Assembly: GCA_902167325.1 (NCBI GenBank)
Contig: LR632930.1
Coordinates: 3,224,001 to 3,288,000, forward strand
From: Chitinophaga pinensis
GTDB taxonomy: Bacteria > Bacteroidota > Bacteroidia > Chitinophagales > Chitinophagaceae
DNA length: 64,000 nt
Direction of reading: 5' to 3'
The position numbers were made by a program, and so were the translations under genes. Of the stretch, positions 42,502-51,294 are shown one piece after another (the stretch's first letter is position 1; each line of letters starts with the position of its first letter). Below the pieces are notes generated by a model. It was given only the letters and a program-made list of their open reading frames with translations. It was not told the origin of the DNA and did not search any database.

Positions 42502-45500
42502 TTAGAAAGTGGCGGAAAGAGAGAATGACAATGTTCTTGAAAAAGGATATTCTGTTCCCCGTTCCAGTCTGATGGTGGAGAATGTTCCCAGTTCATTCAT
42601 GTTGAATGCGAGTTTGAGCTGTTGCATTCGTAAGCGTTTGGCAAATGCATCACTTATATAGTAGTATACGTTTACAGCTGCAAGGCTCAGTTCATTGCGC
42701 TGCTGTACAAATCGGGAAGTGGCCTTGGTCATCATTTGGGCCAGTACCGGATCTCCATCCTCATCGTAATAGGTATAGTTACCCAGGCGTTTGTATTCAG
42801 CGATCTGTCCTGGTGTTTTCCAGCGGCCGGAAAGTACCCGCCTGTCTACGTTGTAGGTCATATCCACGTTCTCCACCCGGTCTACCAGTGTGTTGTTGTA
42901 CAAATCTCCACCGCCGAGGTAGCGGCCGGTAAGTGTAACACCGATGCGTTTGTATTCTGCGCTTATGCCAAAGGTTCCCTGGTAGTCAGGCAGGGAGTTG
43001 CCTACAACTACCATATCTAATGGGTCCCAGTTGTAGGTGGTAGATCCGTCTTTTTTCACATAAATCTCATTTCCTGTAGAAGGATCGATGCCGCGGGAGG
43101 GAACGGCCCAGATAGCGTTCATAGACATACCATCTACATACTTCTTAACCGGTGCGCCGGTACCATTGTCTTTCGCAATGAGGTCCATGTTATCGTTATA
43201 GGATTTCATAGCGTTAGACAGGGAGATGATGCGGTTCTTATTCGTTTCAAGGCCCAGGTTCAGGGTCACGTAGTTCCGGCCTTTCTGGTAGAGCATGTAG
43301 GTAGCGTACACTTCAACACCCTGGTTCTTTACTTTGCCGAGGTTCTCCGATACGGAGCTAAAGCCGGTTGAATTGGGAACTGTGATAGGCGCCACCAGGT
43401 TTTGGGTATAGCTTTCGTAGTAATCGAAACGGAGGTTCAGGCCTTTTATCCTGATATCCGCCCCGGCATTGTAATCTAGCTTAGATTCCCATTGCAGGGC
43501 GCTGTTGGCGAGGTTCATCAGGTAAGATCCGGGAAGACCCTGGTAGAAGGATTCCAGGTAGTATTTATAAGAGGCTACTGCCGCATTGGTGCTGAAGTTG
43601 GGGTTACCTGTTGCACCTACAGATCCGCGAATCTTAAACTGTTCGAACAATCCCGTTTGCCTGAAGATGCTTTCGTTATGCAGGTTCCATCCAATACCGG
43701 CACTCCAGAAGTTACCCCATTTTTTATCAGAGCCAAACAAAGAGCTGGCGCTTCTCCTGAGGGTAAGGTCTGTCATAAACCGGCTGTCGTACATATAGGA
43801 GAATGCACCGAGGAAGCCGATTTCACGCGATAGTCCGTCAACTCCCGTAGGTTTGGACTCCGCCATATATCCGCGGCCCAGCAGGATGTTTTCCATCCGG
43901 TCACTGGCAAACCCGCGGACGGTATGCATAATCTCTGAAAACTTACGTTCGTTGATATTGAAACCAACGTTGGAGAAGATGGTATGCCTGCCGATGTTTT
44001 TGGAATAGTTGACATTGAAGTCGCCCGAAAGGTAAGTGCTCTTACCGTTATTAACGGTATATGCACCCTTCAGCAGCATCATAGCGTCATTGATATTGTA
44101 TCCGGCAAAGCTGGTATGGGCTGCGGGATAAAATTCATCCGCCCCGCTGCTTTTAACATCTACGCCCGCCCGTGCAATGGCACGCAGGCCCGGTTTCACC
44201 GTCCATTCCAGGTAGAAGTTATCGGTGAAATTCAGGTAGTCGGAAGTGATGTTTGTGTTGATGGTGGAATTGAACACAGGGTTGGTATATCTCATACCAA
44301 ACTGATCGATTCCCGCTTCTGCCAGAAAAGGAATGGTACCATCTGCGTTGACGGCTTTCCAGTAAGGGTTCATTTTTACATAATCCCCGAATTTGCCATA
44401 GGGAGATTCGGTGCCCTTATTACTGTTGAAGCTCATCATGTTCCTGAAAAGCAGTTTTTTTACCCGGTAGGAGCCGTTCATGTTGGCGGTCACGTTCTTC
44501 CTGCCGGAGCCTTTCATAACACCCTGCTCATCGCGATAGGCAAAGTCTGCCATCAGCCGGAGGTCATTACCACCCAGTTCCACACCCACCGTATGGCGTG
44601 TGCCAATTCCATTGCGCAGCGGCTTGGAGATCCAGTCGGTATTCAGCCCTTCCAGTGCCAGCTTGCGGCGTTGCTGATATAGCTGTTGCAGTTCCAGTTC
44701 ACCATCCACATCCGATGTGAACCTTGCAGTATACATACCATCCAGCTTCTCCGCTTCCAGTTTTTCCAGGCTATTGGTGAGGTTATAGCTGGAGAGGTCC
44801 GGTAATTCCACATCTACACTGGCGTTATAAGTGATCAGCGTTTTACCCATGCTGGTTTTCTTCGTTTCAAGCACCACAACACCATTGGCGGCGCGGGAGC
44901 CATAAATGGCTTTGGCGGCGGCATCTTTAAGGAGGGTAACACTTTCAATCCTGTTGATGTCAAGGTCAAAGATCCTTTCTGCCGTTGCTTCAAAACCATC
45001 GAGGATAAAAAGTGGTTCGTTCGGGCTTTTAATATAATTCCCCTTTAATGTAGCACCATCTGTTTCAGTAAGGTTACCGAGTGTGGATGTGCCGCGCATT
45101 TGCATGTTGGGTAATGCGTTGGGAGAAGATCCCAGTGCAAAATTATCCAGGAACATGGAAGGGGAGATGTTCCGTAATGCCTGGAAAACATTGGCATTCC
45201 CTAGTTTCCTCATCTCTTCATTCGTTATAGTAAGCACGGAACCGGTATAGCTGTCTTTTTTACGCGTATAGATCCCGGTTACCACCTGGGCTTTCATCTC
45301 CTTAATGGCAGGCTGTAGCCTAATTACAAGCTCGTATTCCGCCTTTGCTTCTTCTTCATACCCTTCATAACCGAGCGAAGAGAAGGAGAGCACGGCGCCC
45401 CTGTAAACCAAGATCGCAAATACACCATTGTCGTTTGATACCACGCCGCCAGGTTCATTCTTGAGCCGGATGCCCACACCCGGCAATGGTTGCCCCGTGG

Positions 45501-45936
45501 TTGCATCTATCACCTTGCCCTGCAGCATGAAGGATACAGGTTTGGCTGCGGCAGATTTTTTCTTGATGGCGATCGTTTTGTTTACAAAGAGGAAGTCTAC
45601 CTGCTTTGCAGCAAAGATCCTTTTAAGCACCAGGTCCAGGCTTTCATTGTCCGCATCTACGGAAATGCGTTCCTTCTTGTCGATCAGCTTATCGTCATAG
45701 AAGAATACATAACCTGTATGGTTGGTAATACGCTCAAATACTGCAGCTACAGTAGCGTTTTTCATGTGGATCGTTACCTTGGGCACCTGCTGTGCGTATA
45801 CCGGTAGTACGGCCAGTAGCAGGAGGATGCCGGGTAATGCAATTTTACTAATCCACTTGATAAAATGAACAGGGATAAACGATGTGGCCGATTTGGAACG
45901 TAACCACAATAGTTGTCTGTTTAAAAGTAAATGCAT
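42502..45936 (-). CDS. SusC/RagA family TonB-linked outer-membrane transporter with STN domain
   Basis: An 1144-residue transporter. The signal peptide ends near residue 48 (LLLAVLPVYAQ). An STN domain (about 52-125, TIHMKNATVAAVFERIT) is followed by a CarboxypepD_reg-like domain (about 136-215, GKVIDATTGQPLPGVGI), the plug (NVFQALRNISPSM, LFILDGFEATAERI, IESVTLLKDAAAKAIYGSRAANG) and the barrel. The STN domain contacts the FecR anti-sigma factor, so substrate binding can switch on the ECF sigma factor encoded upstream. With SusD it imports an oligomer, here probably a peptide given the two proteases in the operon; that substrate is inference. Confidence 0.96.
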   Translation of the reverse strand: MHLLLNRQLLWLRSKSATSFIPVHFIKWISKIALPGILLLLAVLPVYAQQVPKVTIHMKNATVAAVFERITNHTGYVFFYDDKLIDKKERISVDADNESLDLVLKRIFAAKQVDFLFVNKTIAIKKKSAAAKPVSFMLQGKVIDATTGQPLPGVGIRLKNEPGGVVSNDNGVFAILVYRGAVLSFSSLGYEGYEEEAKAEYELVIRLQPAIKEMKAQVVTGIYTRKKDSYTGSVLTITNEEMRKLGNANVFQALRNISPSMFLDNFALGSSPNALPNMQMRGTSTLGNLTETDGATLKGNYIKSPNEPLFILDGFEATAERIFDLDINRIESVTLLKDAAAKAIYGSRAANGVVVLETKKTSMGKTLITYNASVDVELPDLSSYNLTNSLEKLEAEKLDGMYTARFTSDVDGELELQQLYQQRRKLALEGLNTDWISKPLRNGIGTRHTVGVELGGNDLRLMADFAYRDEQGVMKGSGRKNVTANMNGSYRVKKLLFRNMMSFNSNKGTESPYGKFGDYVKMNPYWKAVNADGTIPFLAEAGIDQFGMRYTNPVFNSTINTNITSDYLNFTDNFYLEWTVKPGLRAIARAGVDVKSSGADEFYPAAHTSFAGYNINDAMMLLKGAYTVNNGKSTYLSGDFNVNYSKNIGRHTIFSNVGFNINERKFSEIMHTVRGFASDRMENILLGRGYMAESKPTGVDGLSREIGFLGAFSYMYDSRFMTDLTLRRSASSLFGSDKKWGNFWSAGIGWNLHNESIFRQTGLFEQFKIRGSVGATGNPNFSTNAAVASYKYYLESFYQGLPGSYLMNLANSALQWESKLDYNAGADIRIKGLNLRFDYYESYTQNLVAPITVPNSTGFSSVSENLGKVKNQGVEVYATYMLYQKGRNYVTLNLGLETNKNRIISLSNAMKSYNDNMDLIAKDNGTGAPVKKYVDGMSMNAIWAVPSRGIDPSTGNEIYVKKDGSTTYNWDPLDMVVVGNSLPDYQGTFGISAEYKRIGVTLTGRYLGGGDLYNNTLVDRVENVDMTYNVDRRVLSGRWKTPGQIAEYKRLGNYTYYDEDGDPVLAQMMTKATSRFVQQRNELSLAAVNVYYYISDAFAKRLRMQQLKLAFNMNELGTFSTIRLERGTEYPFSRTLSFSLSATF

Positions 45937-45962
45937 ACTTTTAATTTGTTTGGTTGATTAAT

Positions 45963-46031
45963 CAAAAAATCGAGTCATTTTTTGTCCGCCCAACTAGATT
46001 CTTCGGAGATGTTACGAGCATCTCCGTTTTT
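45963..46031 (+). other. Two hairpins between fecR and the SusC gene
   Basis: CAAAAAAT/ATTTTTTG (45963-45970 / 45977-45984) and CGGAGATG/CATCTCCG (46004-46011 / 46019-46026) are both perfect. The second is followed by TTTTTG on the plus strand and so looks like a plus-strand terminator, although no plus-strand gene lies nearby. Both fall in the expected leader of the SusC mRNA. The remainder of 45937-46162 shows nothing clear. Confidence 0.4.
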
Positions 46032-46162
46032 GTTTAGGCAAACCATTGCCGGTTAAGGCATTTAGCATCTTTTAATAGAAATCTGTGCTGTGGGAATTAC
46101 TCCCTTCTCATGTCATTTTGGTTTAGTTATCGAATATTTAAATCATTCATGTCCCAATAGTT

Positions 46163-47320
46163 TTATTGTACTTCATTTCCTGGCATTACCACCAGTTTGC
46201 GCCCTTCCCATTTAAATGTTACGTTGGAAGTAAAAGCGATGATCTTTAATATTTCTTCTATGTCTTCGCTACGGTAAACACTACCTGAAAAAGTAGGGTT
46301 GCCTGCATATTGATATTCTATGTCTATGTCATACCATCTCGACAGCTGGCGTAGTACGGATTTTAATGGAGCGCTGTCATAACTGAATTGTTTGTTGAGC
46401 CAGGCAATAGCGGTTTGATAATTCGCGTCCGGGATCAGCATAATTTTTCCATCAATGGTATGTGCTTCCTGCCCGGGTTCCAGTACTATCTGCGATTGCC
46501 TGCCGGAGGTAGTATTCATCACCTGAACCCGGCCTTTCAGCAATGTCGTTTTTATCAACGGTTCATCTTCATATGCATTGAGGTTGAATTCTGTTCCCAA
46601 TACCCTTACTTCAATATTATCCCTTGTTACCGCTATAAAGGGTTTTGAAGCATCTCCTGCTACTTTGAAATATGCCTCGCCCGTTACATACACTTTCCTT
46701 TCTACACCCTTGAAACTGGTGGGGAACCTGATAGTGGAAGCTGCGTTTAATACCACAGTGGAACCGTCAGACAATTTTATCCTGTATTCTTTACCACGCG
46801 GGGTAGTAAGGGTGTTATAGGTGGGTGCCGGGTCGTCGTCCGATTCATTCTCTACATATACCAGCATCCCTTGTTGCCCCATTGCCTGGCTGCCGGATTG
46901 TGCTACTTTCCAGGAGGGAGATGTGGCACTGTCCAGCGGTACGGTAGTACCATCCTCCAGCGTAAGCACGGCACCGGTACTGCCCGGCTTAATATCTGCG
47001 GGTGCTTTGGCAACATATATGGCTTTCTGCTGTACCTCGGGCGACTGCCTCAGCCACAATGTAGTGGCGCCTATCAATAACAGCATGGATGCCGCAGCAT
47101 ACCAGGTTACCGGGCGCATATAGAATGTCTTCACTTTCCGTGGCTGTTTCTTCTGATTGATCTTATCTAAAAGCTGCTCTTTCCAGTCGGCATTTTCCGG
47201 CATAGGGACCTGCTGCTCCTGAAAGCTATTCAGATAGTTTTCAAGCATTTGCTGCTCTTCCGGTTCGGCTTTACCCGCCAGAAATTTATCGATGAGTTGT
47301 AAAAACGACAGTTTCTCCAA
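46163..47320 (-). CDS. FecR-family anti-sigma factor
   Basis: A 385-residue membrane protein. A cytoplasmic N-terminal sigma-binding part (LIDKFLAGKAEPEEQQMLENYL) is followed by one transmembrane helix (about residues 73-90), the periplasmic FecR domain (about 175-270, YRIKLSDGSTVVLNAASTIRFP, VTGEAYFKVA) and a C-terminal DUF4974 domain (FSYDSAPLKSVLRQLSRWYDIDIEY) that meets the STN domain of the SusC protein. It passes the substrate signal to the ECF sigma factor. It lies 85 bp downstream of the sigma gene. Confidence 0.95.
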   Translation of the reverse strand: MEKLSFLQLIDKFLAGKAEPEEQQMLENYLNSFQEQQVPMPENADWKEQLLDKINQKKQPRKVKTFYMRPVTWYAAASMLLLIGATTLWLRQSPEVQQKAIYVAKAPADIKPGSTGAVLTLEDGTTVPLDSATSPSWKVAQSGSQAMGQQGMLVYVENESDDDPAPTYNTLTTPRGKEYRIKLSDGSTVVLNAASTIRFPTSFKGVERKVYVTGEAYFKVAGDASKPFIAVTRDNIEVRVLGTEFNLNAYEDEPLIKTTLLKGRVQVMNTTSGRQSQIVLEPGQEAHTIDGKIMLIPDANYQTAIAWLNKQFSYDSAPLKSVLRQLSRWYDIDIEYQYAGNPTFSGSVYRSEDIEEILKIIAFTSNVTFKWEGRKLVVMPGNEVQ

Positions 47321-47405
47321 GAATATATTTTTTGCTGTCCTGTATAGAGAGTGTTAAAAACAGAAGGGAACCCCCAAAAGGGCGGATATTTTATTTTTAT
47401 TAATA

Positions 47406-47966
47406 TTAGTAAGGGAAGCAAATGGCCAGTAAATAGCCCATTCCTTTTCTCAGCTTGCGGAGGGCAATCGTCATTTGGTTTTCGACGGTTTTAACGGAGA
47501 TGCCCAGTTTATCGGCAATCTCTTTATTGGAGAGCTGGTGTTCTCTGCTAAGCAGGTAGATCTCCCTGCATTTATCGGGGAGTTCTGCGGTGAGGGCCGC
47601 AATCCGGTGGTCCAGCTCTTTCCTGTAAAGCTCGTTTTCAATATCAGCACTTCCCCATATCTTTTGCTCCAGGTGCTCAAACAACTGTTCTTCTTTTTCT
47701 CTGTTCCGTATGGTTTTTAGAATAAGGTAGCGGTTGGCAGTGTAGAGGTATGCCTTTAGAGAGGTGTGGATCTGAAGCTGTTCCCGGGAGTTCCATATGC
47801 TGATAAACAGTTCCTGTACAATATCTTCTGCTGCGGTGGGGTCTTTTAATACGTTATTGGCATATAGATACAATTCACTGACATACAGATGGTACAACCT
47901 GGTAAATGCTTCCTCACTTCCCTTATGAAGCCCCGATATCAATATATTTTCATGATTGTCTGTCAC
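47406..47966 (-). CDS. ECF RNA polymerase sigma factor (FecI-like)
   Basis: A 186-residue ECF sigma factor. Region 2 is at residues about 18-85 (LYLYANNVLKDPTAAEDIVQELFISIW) and region 4 at about 125-175 (PDKCREIYLLSREHQLSNKEIADKLGISVKTVENQM). It matches the group of ECF factors expanded in Bacteroidota that control SusC/D loci together with FecR. The expected target is the SusC promoter downstream. The promoter of the sigma gene itself is not clear. Confidence 0.95.
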   Translation of the reverse strand: MTDNHENILISGLHKGSEEAFTRLYHLYVSELYLYANNVLKDPTAAEDIVQELFISIWNSREQLQIHTSLKAYLYTANRYLILKTIRNREKEEQLFEHLEQKIWGSADIENELYRKELDHRIAALTAELPDKCREIYLLSREHQLSNKEIADKLGISVKTVENQMTIALRKLRKGMGYLLAICFPY

Positions 47967-48051
47967 AGGTAAGTCTCCGCTGGCATATTCCGATAAAAAT
48001 ACACAAAAGGTTCAGAATCTTTATGCCTGTCATGTATTTCATCCAAAACGA

Positions 48052-48077
48052 AAAAAGCCCCCATATGGGAGCTTTTT
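48052..48077. terminator. Intrinsic terminator
   Basis: AAAAAGC/GCTTTTT (48052-48058 / 48071-48077) encloses an imperfect CCC/GGG continuation. It lies after the stop at 48103 on the minus strand and before the ECF sigma gene. Confidence 0.75.
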
Positions 48078-48102
48078 CCTGAATGCTTTGTGCCGTTTAT
48101 CA

Positions 48103-48615
48103 TCAGGCAGTTTGCCCGATGCGTTGCATCACCCAGCTGTCTTTCAGTGGAATGAGCCATTTCGTTTCCATCTCACCTTTGGTAAGTACGGTATTGTTGA
48201 GATAGAGCGTGTCTTTACTGATATACCCTTTTTCCAGTGCATAAGCCACCTGTTGCAGGGGCAGCAGCTGGAAGTCGCCTTTTACGATGAAGCCCAGCAG
48301 CAGGCGGTCGAACAGGTTTACTTCGTACTGGCGCTCGATGCTTTTGATGATCCTTACCGAGCTATCGGTACTGCAGCCGCTCACATGTGTTTCTGACTCG
48401 TCTGCTATCAGTACGATCACCTGGCCGAAGAAGACCTTACCCCAGCCTTTAACGGGAGTGCCGTGGGCATTCCACTGGCTGGTGAACTGGTGGAGCTGTT
48501 CTTCTATCTCCGATATCTCCTTTTCACTGAAAGGACGGCTGCTTTGGTATATCCAAACCCGGGATTCGGGGGCGAAGCCGGCGGGTAGTTGTTGTATGAT
48601 GTTGTTTGGTTCCAT
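48103..48615 (-). CDS. Conserved Bacteroidota protein of unknown function
   Basis: A 170-residue cytoplasmic protein. The sequence (WIYQSSRPFSEKEISEIEEQLHQFTSQWNAHG, HVSGCSTDSSVRIIKSIE, FDRLLLGF) belongs to a family that databases often label ABC transporter ATPase. No Walker A, Walker B or signature motif is present, so that label is wrong here. The conserved GCSTDSSVR segment could be a catalytic or binding site. It follows the HdrB-like Fe-S gene by 32 bp and probably belongs to the same operon. Confidence 0.75.
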   Translation of the reverse strand: MEPNNIIQQLPAGFAPESRVWIYQSSRPFSEKEISEIEEQLHQFTSQWNAHGTPVKGWGKVFFGQVIVLIADESETHVSGCSTDSSVRIIKSIERQYEVNLFDRLLLGFIVKGDFQLLPLQQVAYALEKGYISKDTLYLNNTVLTKGEMETKWLIPLKDSWVMQRIGQTA

Positions 48616-48647
48616 ATGGCAAATTTACGAAATCAGGGGCAAAAGGG

Positions 48648-49436
48648 CTATTCCTGCATGTCCCGGGCTATCATTTCTGCGATATCCAGCACTTTTACAC
48701 TGTCTTCCTTACCGGTTTCCTTTACCCCGTCGGAGAGCATGGTCATGCAGAAGGGGCAGTTGGCGGCAATCACTTCGGCGCCGGTGTCTACCGCTTCGCG
48801 GCCACGTTCGAAGTTGATGCGGTTAGTGCCTTTTTCTTCTTCCTTGAACATCTGGGCGCCACCGGCTCCACAGCAAAGGCCACGGCTGCCGCAGCGCTTC
48901 ATTTCCACCAGTTCGGCATCGAGGGCTTCCAGTACGGCACGCGGGGCTTCGTAGATGCCATTGGCGCGGCCGAGGTAGCAGGAGTCGTGATAGGTGATCT
49001 TTTTACCCTTGAAGCTGCCGCCTTCCTTCATTTTAATGCGGCCTTCGTTGATGAGCTGCTGGAGGAAGGTAGTGTGATGCACTACTTCGTATTGGCCGCC
49101 CAGTTCGGGATATTCGTTTTTCAGGGTGTTGAAGCAATGGGGGCAGGCGGTCACGATCTTCTTTACGCCATAGTTGTTCAGCACCGCGATGTTGTTATAG
49201 GCCATCATCTGGAAGAGGAACTCGTTGCCGGCGCGGCGGGCGGGGTCGCCCGTGCAGGCTTCTTCTTTACCGAGTACGGCAAAGCGGGTGCCGGTACGGG
49301 TGAGGATCTCCGCAAAGGCGCGGGTGATCTTCTGAGAGCGCTGGTCGATGCTGCCGGCGCACCCTACCCAGAAAAGTACTTCGGGCGTTTCGCCTTCCGC
49401 AAAATATTCGGCCATGGTCTTGATCTGCATACTCAT
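48648..49436 (-). CDS. Fe-S protein with two CCG domains (HdrB/GlpC/LutA-like)
   Basis: A 262-residue cysteine-rich protein. Two CCG-type segments are visible: the first with WVGCAGSIDQRSQ and ACPHCFNTLKNEYP, the second with HDSCYLGRANGIYEAPR and KRCGSRGLCCGAGGAQMF. Such domains bind a non-cubane or 4Fe-4S cluster and act in heterodisulfide reductases, LutA and GlpC. It lies 4 bp downstream of the membrane Fe-S gene. Together they form a two-subunit electron-transfer unit; the electron donor and acceptor are not evident. Confidence 0.88.
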   Translation of the reverse strand: MSMQIKTMAEYFAEGETPEVLFWVGCAGSIDQRSQKITRAFAEILTRTGTRFAVLGKEEACTGDPARRAGNEFLFQMMAYNNIAVLNNYGVKKIVTACPHCFNTLKNEYPELGGQYEVVHHTTFLQQLINEGRIKMKEGGSFKGKKITYHDSCYLGRANGIYEAPRAVLEALDAELVEMKRCGSRGLCCGAGGAQMFKEEEKGTNRINFERGREAVDTGAEVIAANCPFCMTMLSDGVKETGKEDSVKVLDIAEMIARDMQE

Positions 49437-49440
49437 AAGT

Positions 49441-50730
49441 TTAAGCGTGTATCCATGCGTCCCGTTCGTCCGGCGAGGATTTCCAGGGGGCCATGTTGTT
49501 TTCGATATTGGAGAACATCAGCGTCCATTCCTGCGGCGCGCTGGACTCTTCCATCACCAGGTGCCTGCGCATCTGCAATATGATGTCCAGCGGATTAATG
49601 CTCACAGGGCATTCCATCACACAGGCATTGCAGCTGGTACAGGCACGCAGCTCTTCTTCGGTGATATAGTCGCGCAGCAGGGTTTTATCCTGCTCTCCAC
49701 GGCTCAGCGCTTCCGAACGGTCGCGCGTTTTCATCATAATGAGGCGGGGAGAGAGGGCTTTGCCGGTTTGCGTGGCGGGACAGGCTGCTGAACATCTGCC
49801 GCATTCCGTACAGGCATATGCATCGAGCAGGTTCTTCCACGTAAGGTCTGCCACATCTTTGGCGCCGAACTTCGGTACCTCTGTTCCTGTAGGCTCCGTA
49901 GGGGCCAGCTCAGGCTGCATGGCGTATAATACTTCCTGCTGGATGGCGGGCATATTCTCCATCTTTCCGTTAGATTCCAGCCGCGCAAAATACGCGTTGG
50001 GGAAGGCGAGGATGATATGCAGGTGCTTCGACCAGGTGAGGTAGTTCAGGAAGCCGAGGATACCGAGAATATGGAGCCACCAGGCGCCTCTTTCGATACC
50101 TGCCAGTGTAGAGTCAGATAATCCTTCCAGCAGCGGCTGAAAGGCCCCGGTAACCCAAAAGCTGCCGGTTACGGGGTAATGCGCTGCTCCACGTGTTTGC
50201 AGCACACCATCTGCCGTATTCATGGTCAGGAACAGCACCATGAGCAAGATCTCGGTAATGAGGATGTAATTGGCATCGGAACGCGGCCATCCGTCGAGGT
50301 CGCGGCTGATGAAGCGTTTCAGTTTCAGGATGTTGCGGCGTACGAGGAAGATGGCGCAGGAAACCGCTACCAGCACCGCCAGAATCTCGAAACAACCGAT
50401 CAGTACGTTGTACAGCGATCCGAGGAAAGGGGCAAAAATGCGGTGGGTACCGGCCATCCCGTCAATCATGATCTCCAGGATCTCGAGGTTAATGATCACA
50501 AAGCCCGCATACACGAAAAAGTGCAGCACGGCCACAAGGGGATTGCGGAACATCTTTTTTTGCCCGAATGCGAGCAGCAGCAGGTTGTTCCAGCGGCGGG
50601 CCGGCTGGTCAGACAGATCTGTATCCCTCCCCAGCATAATACTGCGGCGGATGCCGGCAGCCCTCCGGCTGAAGAAATAAACGGCAGCGGCCAGGGCTGC
50701 GAGAAAGAGCAGTTGCGAAACAATTTGCAT
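49441..50730 (-). CDS. Membrane-bound 4Fe-4S protein (HdrE/HdrC-like fusion)
   Basis: A 429-residue protein. The N-terminal half has about five or six transmembrane helices (for example 4-22, 66-88, 107-127, 152-172) with spaced histidines, like the heme-b-binding NarI/HdrE domain. The C-terminal half has two 4Fe-4S motifs (CTECGRCSAACPATQTGK and CTSCNACVMECPVSINP). It probably passes electrons between the quinone pool and the CCG-domain subunit encoded after it. It is divergent from the PyrR-like gene, with 63 bp between the two starts. Confidence 0.87.
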   Translation of the reverse strand: MQIVSQLLFLAALAAAVYFFSRRAAGIRRSIMLGRDTDLSDQPARRWNNLLLLAFGQKKMFRNPLVAVLHFFVYAGFVIINLEILEIMIDGMAGTHRIFAPFLGSLYNVLIGCFEILAVLVAVSCAIFLVRRNILKLKRFISRDLDGWPRSDANYILITEILLMVLFLTMNTADGVLQTRGAAHYPVTGSFWVTGAFQPLLEGLSDSTLAGIERGAWWLHILGILGFLNYLTWSKHLHIILAFPNAYFARLESNGKMENMPAIQQEVLYAMQPELAPTEPTGTEVPKFGAKDVADLTWKNLLDAYACTECGRCSAACPATQTGKALSPRLIMMKTRDRSEALSRGEQDKTLLRDYITEEELRACTSCNACVMECPVSINPLDIILQMRRHLVMEESSAPQEWTLMFSNIENNMAPWKSSPDERDAWIHA

Positions 50731-50793
50731 ATCCTTGATTTGACCGGTTGTTGTCGCAATTTATGTATTTTTACGGCTGAACAATCTTTATGT

Positions 50794-51291
50794 ATGGAAA
50801 ATAGGAACGTCATCCTCACCCGGGAAGTAATTGAAAAGAAGATCGAACGCATCGCATACGAGATATACGAGCACAATTACGACGAGCCATCCATCATACT
50901 CGCCGGTATCTGGGACCGTGGTTCCCTCATCACCCGCAAAATAGCAGACCACCTCCGCCGTATCGCCAACTTCAACATCGAAGTCATGGAAATAAAGCTC
51001 GATAAACAGGCCCCCGGCGAAATAACCCTCTCCCAACAGATCGATTTCAATGGTAAAGTGATCGTGGTGATCGATGATGTGGCCAACTCCGGCCGCACCA
51101 TGCTCTACGCCATCAAACCCATCCTGGAATTCTTACCAAAGAAAATACTTACCGCCGTGCTGGTAGACCGCCGGCATAAATCCTTCCCGCTGTCTGTCGA
51201 CTTTGTGGGCTACAGCCTTGCCACCACCCCGCAGAATATGGTGATGGTAGATGTGGAAGGAGAGGAGATCTCCTCCGCTTATCTCATGTAA
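50794..51291 (+). CDS. PyrR-like phosphoribosyltransferase
   Basis: A 165-residue type I phosphoribosyltransferase. The open frame extends to 50179 but that part is antisense to the Fe-S gene; ATG at 50794 (MENRNVILTREVI) is the real start. The PRPP-binding motif VIVVIDDVANSGRT and the flexible-loop region are present, and the opening LTREVIEKKIERIAYEI and GIWDRGSLITRKIADHL match PyrR-type proteins. It may be a uracil phosphoribosyltransferase or a pyrimidine regulator; no attenuator is visible nearby. A loose promoter (TTTG 50739-50742, TATTTTTA 50766-50773) precedes it. Confidence 0.85.
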   Translation: MENRNVILTREVIEKKIERIAYEIYEHNYDEPSIILAGIWDRGSLITRKIADHLRRIANFNIEVMEIKLDKQAPGEITLSQQIDFNGKVIVVIDDVANSGRTMLYAIKPILEFLPKKILTAVLVDRRHKSFPLSVDFVGYSLATTPQNMVMVDVEGEEISSAYLM

Positions 51292-51294
51292 TCT

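Noticed and set aside
48103..48615. ABC transporter ATPase
   Set aside because: Relatives carry this label in databases as I recall, but none of the nucleotide-binding motifs of an ABC protein is present.
50179..50793. N-terminal extension of the PyrR-like protein
   Set aside because: This part is antisense to the membrane Fe-S gene and looks random; the family similarity begins exactly at the ATG at 50794.
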